Shown here in pieces: positions 47,418-57,577 of a stretch of DNA of 64,000 nucleotides (its first letter is position 1; each line of letters begins with the position of its first letter). The notes under the pieces were generated by a model. It searched no databases. It saw only the letters and a program-made list of their open reading frames with translations, and had not been told where the DNA came from. The DNA is taken from NCBI RefSeq assembly GCF_036324505.1, contig NC_086350.1, forward strand, positions 25,739,257-25,803,256. Direction: 5' to 3'. The position numbers and the translations under genes are program-made. This DNA comes from Eleginops maclovinus. Lineage: Eukaryota > Chordata > Actinopteri > Perciformes > Eleginopidae.

Positions 47418-47696
47418 TATGTCTTCCTTTCCCTACCAATAGCCATGGCTTAATTCCAACAAACAAAAGGCCTTCTAATCCTTTTAGAATCTCTTTCACC
47501 TTTACCATCTGCATGTGCAGACTCCACCGGACGACACGCAAAGACAATCACTGAGACAAACTGAAACACTGTCAATGAGAATGAGAACACTGTAGGGTAA
47601 CGAGAAGAAGAGACAGGGCAGTTGAACATGAAAATGATGGGACAAGTCAATTAACCAGCGTCATGAGGTATCGGCAATGCTGAAGAAAAATGAGAG

Positions 47697-48722
47697 ACTA
47701 TAGAGTGGGGCAGTGATGACGTATTTTTGTCCGACCTGGAAGTTAGAATTGGATTGGATTTTTCCATTGGATTTCGGAATATTGTAGAAAATAAGATCCG
47801 TGCCAAATACACACTACTGATTCTTAAAGCGTAAATGTAATCACCAGAAGTCAAAACATAATTGTTGCAGCATGACTTTACATCACCACCGTTAAGCTGA
47901 AGGTGGCTAATGTTCGGCAGAATGACGTTGAGTGATCTGGTTGAGACACTTGTTAGCAACAGATCTTTCACCTATGTGGTATTTAAGGACCTATTTTATG
48001 GCATCTAACCAATAAACATAGACTTCAATAGAACAGAAATGACTTAAATGCTAACTTATTTCCGGGTTTCGGACTGTCATTACCCGATCGGTTCTACGAA
48101 TGTGCGAATACGCTGCTACTTCCAATGGTGTTTATTTAAGTATGTCGAAGTAATTTACGGCAGTTTTCTGGGATTTCAATGAACTAATGTTATCTTTGGT
48201 TTGATTAGTTATAAAATAAAAGGGTCAAATGGGCTCTTATTAAATAAACACATTCTCTCTTGTTTTAGTGCTGAATGTTTCAAATATGGAGCTACTTTCG
48301 TCATGTATCAACAAGAAAAGCTAGTAAAATGTTTGCATAGCTTAAATAAAGTCATTGTTACAGTCATTTAACTATGAACAATTAAATATATCAAGGTATA
48401 CTAAATGTATTCAGCTTTGGAAGAATTAATCAGATCCTTTACTTAAGTAAAAGTACTCATTAGCACAATTTTTCTAAAGATGTGTAATCAAGACAGTGAG
48501 CTCAAAAGGCTTTCCTAAACAAATACATGTTTTTATAATAAATATAAATACATTATATTTTGGATTTTGGTGTTGAAACAGTTCATCAATAAGGTTTTTC
48601 AAAAACGTAAACACTTTCTCAACAACTTTGTAAACCCTTATTTACCCACATGCGCAGAAGCGATTGGGTTTCCGGGACAGATCGGGTAGTGACAAGGACT
48701 CATTCCTACACTGCTCTATAAG
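47697..48722. mobile_element. MITE family B copy with a nested insertion
   Basis: Left end tatagagtggggcagtgatg; right end, complemented, tatagagcagtgtaggaatg. The interior has cattggatttcggaatattg, gtaatcaccagaagtcaaaa, gactttacatcaccaccgtt and aagctgaaggtggctaatgt, like the other copies. It is interrupted at about 48076..48698 by another TIR element. Confidence 0.72.
48076..48698. mobile_element. Unclassified TIR element nested in MITE family B
   Basis: Left end ctgtcattacccgatcggtt and right end, complemented, ttgtcactacccgatctgtc are inverted repeats. Flanks give gga on both sides, a possible 3-bp duplication, and rejoin to the continuous family B sequence (taaatgctaact..ggactcattcc). 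About 620 bp with no recognised coding frame. Confidence 0.55.
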
Positions 48723-49271
48723 CAGAGTATGTGTGATGTCAATTCAAAGCAAAAGCCTTCCAGCAAATGAATAGGATCAGAGCTGAAAATAACAGCAATG
48801 ACCAAACCTCCCTCTATCCCATACACACTTTCTTTTGGAACAGAAATCTAGGAGGTCAGCACAGGGCTAAATAGCTCTTTGACTCAGTGCAATATGTGAT
48901 TAGTCCAACAGCTCTGTCATTAGTAAAGGAGCCTGCTTGAGTCACTCAGCACAGCTCAGACACACTGTGTGAGTCAGAGGTCATGTCAGGCACAATTCTG
49001 AGGTCTGATAATTACAGGGATCAACTCCAGATTGTTTTCTTAAGGTTCCACCCATGTGTACTGATTCCACAGGCTTTGACCACGGATAACAATAATTCAT
49101 GTTTCACCCTATCGTTGACCTCTACTTTTAAATATAATACTTTATAGGTTCAGTTTCAGGTCATACTGTAGAGAATATCTCAACGGATGACTTGTTAAAA
49201 ATGATAATTCGTCAGTTTTCTGAAATCTTTGTTTCTGGAGGCTGCAGTTTGCAATGCTGATGAATTCAAAT

Positions 49272-49345
49272 GCAGTATAGTGGGGATGGCTCAGAGGGAA
49301 AGAGGCATCTACCAGTTGGTGGGTCAGTGGTTCGATCACTACCAG
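49272..49345 (+). mobile_element. tRNA-like SINE head
   Basis: ggggatggctcagagggaaa (A-box-like) and ggtcagtggttcgatcac (B box) at tRNA spacing. It lacks a clean cloverleaf, so it is a SINE head, not a tRNA gene. Confidence 0.55.
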
Positions 49346-49689
49346 AGGAACAAGTACTCAGATCTTGTACTTGAGTAAAAGTAGAAGTACCAGAGTCTAG
49401 GACTTATAGTGACAGTAAAAGCAGTCATTGTTTGATTGGTCCATTTCAGAATAATATCTCTGATATGTTTTATAATGATTGATCATTAAAGTGTTCTCAG
49501 AGCTGGTAAAGGTGCAGCTAGTTTGAATGGCTTTGTATACTGCAGGGTAGCTGCTGGATTTACTGCAGGTGAACTACAGTCTGATTTAAGGGCTGATTAT
49601 ATTTACCATCATTAATCCACATCTGTAACTAAGGGATTCAATAAAATGTGGTAGAAATAAAAGGTAGCAAAACATTTATCATAGGTCTG

Positions 49690-49865
49690 AGATGTATACA
49701 AAACATGTCTTTGAAGTGTTTGGCTCGAAATACCAAATAGATCATTGTAGCACGCCATAAACCCCTCTGTTTCAGTCCTGTTCCAAAAGTGCTGATTCTG
49801 TGTCTGTAGCTTTAAATGCTAATGAGCTGCTGCTGGCCACGCCCCTGTGCATAATGATTGGTTTA
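49690..49865 (-). repeat. Inverted copy of the 14.0-14.3 kb repeat
   Basis: On the minus strand it has gggcgtggccagcagcagct, then cattaaagctacagac and agaatcagcacttttggaac, matching 14,090-14,150. Confidence 0.65.
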
Positions 49866-49999
49866 ATAAAAGACAATGGTGCTCTAGGAAGAGATTTAGG
49901 TGAGAAGGTGGGTGGGTGTTACCTTGGTTGGTTATTGGCTACTGGTTGCAACCAAAAAACAGTGTGACATCACAAATCTGATTAACTGATTTTCAGTAA

Positions 50000-50980
50000 T
50001 TAATTTATATAAATGGATCAGGACAAAATGAGAGGGAATCTTTTTTCCTGAAACTTTCTCAATCTCTTAACACAGAGGCGACACATACTTATGAATAAAA
50101 GACATGGAAAAGTGGATTTTTTGCACAATGGATTATCTTTAATTTAGGGATAATGCGCAGCGAGGAATCCATGCAACAGAACACTGACATGGCGATCAGG
50201 TTCCCAAATGAATCATTAGTATTGCTTACTGGGGACAGTTTAGCCATCATGAGTCCAAAGTTTCGTGCTCTCCACAAATATAAAAATGAATAATCAAAAA
50301 GTATTCCACAGTGTTTTCTGACGGAGGAAAACAATTGTTTGTTGTCAAGAGCTGACGATACATTTGCCAGACTTCTTTCTGCGGATTGATATGATTGCAC
50401 ACAGTCCCTTGATTGTCCTTAGCAACAACCTGCTCTCCTTAGCAGCGGTCTGTTAGAGAGAATAAACAACTTCGGAAATGTCCAAATTGACCAATCAGAA
50501 TCAAGTATTCAATTAAGCTGTGTAACATGTCATGTTATGTAAGGTAATAGCAAATGTTGTTTCTAATATCCCCAGAGTCATATAAATAGGGCAAGTAAAA
50601 CATTATAAACACCTCTTATATAGACAACTGAGTGTGGATCTCAACATGGAGCACGATCCACAAGATCTTTGTGGACGTAGCTGCCGGCAATGGCTGCACA
50701 TAAGGGAAATTTTTAAATACTCTACTATGTCGGGGGCAGGTTTAAATGATACAACCCTACCCTGCCCCCCATTTAAAAAAAAGAATCCAGGCTCCACTAC
50801 ACTGTCTATCTTACAGGTCAAAGTCATTTACTCCCATAATAACTTTAATAGCCCACACCAGCATGTGTGTGTGCACGTCTATATGTTTCTATGTCCATGT
50901 TTGAGAGTTGTGTGTGCTAATTGGCTGTTTGTCTAGTTCTTCGAGGAAGTCTACTCCACCAGAGGAAGTCATTAACTTCA
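50000..50980. other. No gene recognised
   Basis: Non-coding with short ORFs only. Confidence 0.4.
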
Positions 50981-50984
50981 AAGG

Positions 50985-50989
<5 letters not shown>

Positions 50990-51023
<34 letters not shown>
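50990..51023. repeat. (TG)n microsatellite
   Basis: About 34 bases of TG with one cg interruption. Confidence 0.95.
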
Positions 51024-51025
<2 letters not shown>

Positions 51026-51029
51026 TACA

Positions 51030-52960
51030 GAGAGGGACAGAGGTCTAACACTGTCCAAAAAAACTGAATGCACACTGGGAGCTCAGAGCTGCTTTACTGC
51101 CTGCCAACACATGTACATACACACGCTTTATAATGCCACTCGCTCGTGGTGCTTTAGGTTTTAAAGAGTGAAGTCGCACTCAAATTCAAATTGACAAGTT
51201 TGCAGTCAGAAGACATGGGAATCAATGCAATTACAGGCAGTGTCTTCTTAAAGATATTCTAGTTTTGCACACAAAAAGTTACTGAAGCTACGTCTGTGAT
51301 GGCACTAAATCAGTGCTAGTTCGTACATTTAGAATGGTGACACCAATATACCACGCTAGACATTACCTTAAAATGACCGTAAAATTGTAAATGTGCCAGA
51401 ATAGAGGGTTGCGGGAATGAATCCTAAAGCCAAAAAAGATAGCCTATTTACAATGGTTTTACTTGATTTCTGTTGGACGCCTGAAATAAGATCTGTGGTT
51501 AACTTAAGAGATTTTCAAATTCAATTATAGGTAATAAAATATGTAAGTAAATACCCTATTCATGAATGTCAGATATTTCTAAAGGTTTTCAAAAGCAACG
51601 GTTAATAACAATGGACTAAATGAGACGACTAAGAGTCACTAGGCCAAACACATGTACGCTTTTAGTTTAGTTGTGGTGACGTGAACTAATGTGACCTTGA
51701 TGTAGTTTATGCTTTTTAGGCTATAAATGAGATTGCATTTACGATTTAAAATAACAATCATAGTGGAGTTATTATGTGATATTAGTGTGATGAACGTGTG
51801 TTGGCCGAAGATCTTATTTCCTTGAATATTCCCGGAAATCAAATGGAAAAATCCCATTGCATTGCGGGAACCAGTTTGACTTGGCGTAGTTATAGAACAG
51901 TACCTTCCATTAGTTACATTATGTGTTCTTATAGTCAGTATAGTGCCAGTTCTCTCAACTCACTATGACGTGTCCAGGAGACGCAACCTATTTTTTTATA
52001 ATAATGCTGCATTGGGAAAACTTAATCTGTGTTGAAACCGGCAGGAGGAGAGATAAATAAGGTTAACATTAGCTAACCCTAACCCTAAACACAAAATAAA
52101 TAGTACTTAAAAGGGTTTGGCTCCTTTAAAACTAAGGCAGGGGCAATTACAACGATTGGATGAAGCTACTTACCTGTTTCTTGCTGTTCTGAGTTTGTAT
52201 CTTCATGGTTTATTACACTTATTGTAGGTCACTTTGGATAAAAGGGTTACCTTGATTCAATATAATGTTATCAGCCGGTTATGGACGCGCTATTGACTTG
52301 TATTGGAATGTAGGAGCCATGAAATGTAAACTGTTGATATATTTAGTTTTATTATCAAATTAGGTTTGTACTAGTTCATATTTGGTTAATGTGATCGCAA
52401 TGGGTTGGTTTGTTTGTGTCACATGGATATGGGCGGCACTCATAGGAATGAATTATAATCACCTGTTCACCTGAGGCAGGTGTGTGTGTGCGGAAGAGAG
52501 GGTGACGATAGGGTCGTTGTATTTTTTGTTGATCGCAAACTGTATGATTACTTGGATTATTATCATAATTTCTTGTCCTAAATTGATCGTCTCGTTATTT
52601 TCATTAAAGCACTTTAATATTCACCTAATTTTTTTTCTCAGTAAGTCATTTTTTTGATAGCATGTCACACAATTGCGAACAGGCCCGGCCTCAGCCTCTC
52701 AGCGACTAATTTGTTTACTGAAGTCGCTACATGGGATGTGTACTATTTATCCGCACTTTCTGTTGCAGTCATTTTCTGTACCAAAAGGAGCTGTGCATTT
52801 GGAACTTCCAATCAAGATCTGCTGCATTCTGAGCTCATCCTCTCTCTGAATCACTAGCTGTGGGGTTGAACAAATATGCTAGCAATGTACCTTCAAGCAG
52901 AGTACCACGATGACAAGACGCATGATGATGTCAGCTTGTCTATATTGCCAAACATTTTTA
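51030..52960. other. No gene recognised
   Basis: AT-rich non-coding DNA. A ctaaccctaaccctaaac telomere-like 18-mer lies near 52,074, too short to be more than chance. Confidence 0.4.
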
Positions 52961-52971
52961 CTGCACTAGAG

Positions 52972-53502
52972 CAGGGGTGTACAAACTACGGCCCGGGGGA
53001 CAAATGGGGCCCATGGTCCTTTTTTTATTAGCCCTCAGCAGATTCTTAAGCATTGTACTGCTTAAACATGTACACATATATTACACAGTAGTATTCATGT
53101 TAATAAGCTCACTTTAAAAAAATTAAATTCAGTCAAGTGAAGTTGAAAACATTTTCTAACAAATCTTAGTTGAGAAAAAAAGCCCAATAACTTATTTGCA
53201 TAACTAGCTTGAAGTAGACCCTTCATATTTCCCCTTATTTTAAGCAAAGTGAGGCTTCTGTTTTACAGAATGAGCTGCAACTCTTTGTAACAAAATAAAT
53301 GAAGCCTTACGGAGAGCTGTGGTGTACGCTGTTATTTTTCTTAAAGCATATTCAAGTATCAAGCATAATTGACCAATATTTGATTGATTTTTCTAACTTA
53401 GAACTTAACTTATGAGGCAATATACCTCACCTTGAGTGAGGGGCCCAGCCCTTTGTATGTTTTTCTGTATGTGGCCCTCAGTGAAAAAGTTTGGACACCC
53501 TG
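52972..53502. mobile_element. hAT-type MITE family A, copy 4
   Basis: It begins CAGGGGTGTACAAACTAC and ends GTTTGGACACCCTG. The flanking 8-mers are cactagag (52964-52971) and cattagag (53503-53510), one mismatch. The left duplication is identical to that of copy 1. Confidence 0.9.
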
Positions 53503-54029
53503 CATTAGAGCTAAAGAAAACCCACCTGAACATGAAATATGCAGTAAGCATGTCAAAAGTAGACAAAAGGTTGAACATGAGCACAGCAATCCATGATTTT
53601 AGATTTTGCTTCATGGAACAGTACAATAAATGTTGAATGAAATGAGATGAGTGAGTACAGTGTCTGCCCTCTGCTCTGGATCTGTTTCATGAAGCTTGTT
53701 AGCTCAGACCTGGTTATTAGCTGAATTAGGGCTGAGAGCCCTGCACGGCACAATGGACTTACTGTTCACTTAGTTCTGGGAAAGCAACACAGAGCGCGTG
53801 CATGTGGTATCACAGGAGAATTCCCACACTCAGCCTGAGTTTGATTTTGTCACCTATTACAGCAACATTTGGAATACAATATTGGGCATCAGTAAAGGCA
53901 GAGAACTACAACAGTATGCGCTGAATTTCAAAGCTATGCCAAGAATGCTGTCACTTCAACTGGAGTCAGATGGCTTGTTAGATGCCATAACATGGGGGGG
54001 TATGGGGGTTAAAAAAAAGTAATGCAATG

Positions 54030-54590
54030 GCATTTAAGTATTTTTGTAGGATGACCCGGAATTAGCATCATATATGCAACCTCAACAAAAAGCAATGAGA
54101 TTTTCCATTAGATTATGGAATATTGAGGAAAATAATGTCTTTGGAAAAGACATGTATGATACTTACACATTTTGTTTAGCAAGATAATCTCCACGTTTTT
54201 ACACTGGGTTATGATTTTTTAAGCACTAATACAATCTCAAGAGACAAAAAAGCTAACGTTAGGCTTTTAAAAAACTTTGTCACATGACTTCAAATCACCA
54301 CCGCTCAGCTAGAAGAGGCTAATGTTTGGAGTGATGAGGTCTAGCAACCTCATTTAGCACCTTGTTATAAACCGCTGTTTTTATGACACTAAGAATCTTC
54401 AGACATTCACCAGTGAGGTATTTACTGGCATACTTTATGTGAAAAAATAACGTTAAAATCTCTTAGGATTGTGTTGACCGCAGACCTTATTTTAATTTAA
54501 CCAAATACACGTTGAAGAAACCATTGACTTCAAGACGAGGTAAACAGAAGTGGTAAAATGCTAACTCATTCCTGCACCACGTTATTACAC
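54030..54590. mobile_element. MITE family B copy
   Basis: Blocks in family order: gagattttccattagattat, ggaatattgaggaaaataat, cacatgacttcaaatcacca, cattcaccagtgaggtattt, and the right end cattcctgcaccacg. The left terminus is diverged. Confidence 0.68.
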
Positions 54591-55020
54591 ACATCATGCT
54601 ATTGTATCTTGTACTGGCAATTAATCACAAACTCTTGAAAACAATGAAACAACTTCCCATTTACATTTAATGAAAAGTTAAACAGGCCCTGATAGTGACC
54701 AGCAGTGTTGAAGTTATGACTTAATGACACTGTGAATTGACTGCGTTTAAACTGCACATAGAACGCCCCAAAGACAACTCCAAAGTGTAAGAAATGTAAA
54801 AAAAACAGCCCTAACCATTCCTGCCAGGTCAGACTTCAGGTCTCATTCTTTACAGTAGCCTCAGGGATGGACAAATAATTGAAATACTGTTGATCATTTG
54901 ATGTACATTAAGGTTTAATAAATTAAATAATGTTAACTGTTATTACTTGTTTTATACAAAATTAACTTGAGACTTAAGGACATACATAGTTTTTTTTGCC
55001 TAAAGAATATTAATAATTTG

Positions 55021-55150
55021 CTTCGGGCGGTGGTGGCAAATGGGAATCGGAAGGTCACCAGTTAAATGTCAAATGCAGAATGTAAATTTCCCCTCTGTGG
55101 GACGATTATGGTTTCTTCTTCTTCTTGTTCTTCTTGTTCTTCACAGGGAG
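55021..55150 (+). mobile_element. SINE-like fragment with CTT-rich end
   Basis: It contains gggcggtggtggcaaatggg, ggaaggtcaccagttaaatg (B-box-like, mutated) and aatttcccctctgtgggacg before a ttcttcttcttg run, a truncated relative of the 34.5 kb SINE. Confidence 0.5.
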
Positions 55151-55437
55151 ATCTTGGTGAAAGGACTGTCTATTGTTATGGCGCTTTTTTAGACTGAAAA
55201 ATTGAATTGATTTTCACATTGATGACAATAATAGATGTTTGGTTTGTTGTTGCTACTTGGTATATGAAATAAAGTAAAACGCAAAGCTTTTGTGAGTGCA
55301 GAATAAGCTTTTGCACTAATCAGTTTGGAAAAGTTCTAAATAAAAATGTTATGGAGCAAAATGGAAACAATTAGAATCAATAAAAGCTACTAAACTACGA
55401 TGTATATGTTAAAAAATTGAAATTACATAATTCTCCC

Positions 55438-55439
<2 letters not shown>

Positions 55440-55524
<85 letters not shown>
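55440..55524. repeat. (CA)n microsatellite
   Basis: About 84 bases of pure CA. Confidence 0.97.
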
Positions 55525-55531
<7 letters not shown>

Positions 55532-56056
55532 ATGTAACTCTTTTTCACTGTCCTTTAGAGCAAGTACTCTCTCACATTAACAAAAAGGCACAAACACACT
55601 TTTACAACTCGAATTTGACAGATATACCCTAATCAAGAGACACACTTAGGTGAAACCTTACAACAACTTACGGTATTTACAGAATTGTAACCTGTTTTAA
55701 TGGAAACTTGCCAAACACTAACTGTTATGTCTGTCTGGTTGTAAAAACGTTGCTAAATGTTCTTTACCAAGCAAACTGACCAGGTGACATTATATTGACA
55801 CCACTAAACAGCTCTTAAGTGGTGCAGAATGAAGAGATTTGTGAACGGGGTTTGGCACGGTGCTGCCTCCATACACAGCAGAGCCCGGGACAAATTGCAG
55901 CGGCACACACACTGATGATGTCCCGGGCTAACGTAAGAGCTAAGCCCCCCAACCAGAAATAGGATGTAAACTCTGACTGACCTAGAGCAGATAAACATTA
56001 AGGCGTAATAGCTAGTTATGTATGAGCCAGTAAACATTTAAACCAAGGTAACTTAC

Positions 56057-56190
56057 ATGTTTCCTGCGATGTTCTGCCTCCTCTCCTCACACATAAATAT
56101 TTCTTTATCCGGAGAAGAAGAAGAGCAGAGCTGCCGAGTGTTGTTCCGAGCACAGCTCTTCCCTCAGTCCATCATTTTAACAGCGTCCTG
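56057..56190 (-). other. Candidate non-coding first exon, possibly of ripor1
   Basis: On the minus strand a moderately GC-rich stretch ends gcaggaaacat, followed by a consensus donor GTAAGT at 56056-56051. The ripor1 start exon has an acceptor at 11800-11798 and 26 bases of UTR, so it needs an upstream exon. This is the best donor-bearing candidate in the window, but no transcript evidence is available and the distance would be 44 kb. An ATG at 56094 opens a short uORF. Confidence 0.35.
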
Positions 56191-56346
56191 TCAAGAAAAA
56201 ACATCCCCTATCTTCGCCCAGTGAGCAGCTTTCTTCCATGCAGCCACCAGGGCAGCGTTCACTTAATCAGCGTCAAGCTCGATGCAAGTAATGTCAACAC
56301 TTCGGTTAAAACTTTCAGAATAAAATATCGGTTGGCGGACGACCCA

Positions 56347-56388
56347 CCTTACATCCGGTCAGCATTATAACGCTGACCAGATGTAAGG
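56347..56388. repeat. 17-bp hairpin
   Basis: ccttacatccggtcagc and gctgaccagatgtaagg are inverted copies with one mismatch around an 8-base loop. Directly after it come gagtgaattcactc (a 14-bp palindrome) and cactccac/gtggagtg (an 8-bp hairpin). Confidence 0.85.
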
Positions 56389-56866
56389 AGTGAATTCACT
56401 CCACTCACGTGGAGTGAATTGTAGGTGATTTCATTGATTGACATATTGAGAAAGTGATTGATTGCCATTTTTTTGTGAAAATATATGTATATATTAAATT
56501 TCGTTTAAAAATGTGGAACAGATAAAGGAATTCAGATTCTTAAAGATGTTGCATTTCATGCATTTTGACCTGATCTTGAGACTCGGCTTTTCCCTTCAGA
56601 TAGTGTTTGATTAAAGCTTTAAGAACTGTATTTACAAATATCTTTATAGTGTTTAGTATAAGTGTGTATATAGATAAGATAAATATAAAAGCTTTAAAAA
56701 TGTTAATATTACGGTGGCCCTGAAGTGCAAGTCAAACAACATTTCATAAAACACAACGACTGTAACTGCCGAAATGATTGTTGAGCTGTCATGGCGTACG
56801 CATTTGTCCTGTGCCATTTTGCTGTTCAAAATAATCCACTGAAGTCAGTTTTTTTGAGAAAAGAAA

Positions 56867-57010
56867 ATCCATCCATCCATCTTCTCCCGCTTTTCCGTCA
56901 CGGTCCCGGAGGTAACAGCTGCAGCAGAGAGCCCCAAACGTCTCTTTCCCTGGCCACATCAACCAGCTCTGACTGGGGGATTCCAAGGCACTCCCAGGCC
57001 AGCTAAGAGA
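56867..57010 (-). mobile_element. Rex3/RTE-like LINE 3' end, part 1
   Basis: The plus strand starts with atccatccatccat, the complement of the GATG-type tandem tail typical of Rex3, then aacgtctctttccctggcca and accagctctgactgggggat. It is cut at 57010 by the hAT element and resumes at 60693. Confidence 0.6.
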
Positions 57011-57577
57011 CAGTGGCGGCGCTACAGGGTTGCTTGCAGTTGCTCTAGCAACCCCACGAAATTACTCAGCAACCCTAAAGCAACCCCAGACTTTTTGTCA
57101 AAACGACGACCTATTTAAAACAATAATCCACGCTTTGCTTGACATTTTAGTAAAACGGCATTGAACACGTCCAAATAAACCTCTGGCCGAATCATATCCG
57201 GCACCATCCCTAGCTACCATTTGTGTCATATGAATCGGTGGAACGGAGGGAGCGCATAAAAAACTTCAACTCTGGGCCGTGGGCTCTCGTTCAACACGAC
57301 CGTTAACAGCCTGGGACCCTCCCCCACCCAGCGCAGATTCTGCTCAAGTGACGTAATAATATCTAGAGATTGAAAAAGAAAAAACACACACAATTTACAC
57401 TAACTATCCCAATACAATGAAAAACGATTATTTAATTTATACATAAAATAATAAATTTCATTAATACCATATTCGTACGAAAAATATATAAAATTTCAGA
57501 AGTATATGCGGACATCTCGCGAGAGATTGTCAGTCAGAGATGTTCGTTGTCGGCTCGTTGGTGCATGCTTCAGAAAA

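Noticed and set aside
49272..49345. Possible tRNA gene
   Set aside because: A- and B-box-like motifs are present but no cloverleaf stem pairs cleanly; better read as a SINE head. The same applies at 16,860, 22,150, 34,540 and 45,080.
52074..52091. Interstitial telomere repeat
   Set aside because: Only about three ctaaccc units; also short at 17,893. Too short to support a telomeric origin.
57506..57577. Upstream start of the TTF hAT transposase (24 extra residues)
   Set aside because: The family-like MEKFLLF start is at 57578; the extension has no family feature, though it cannot be excluded.
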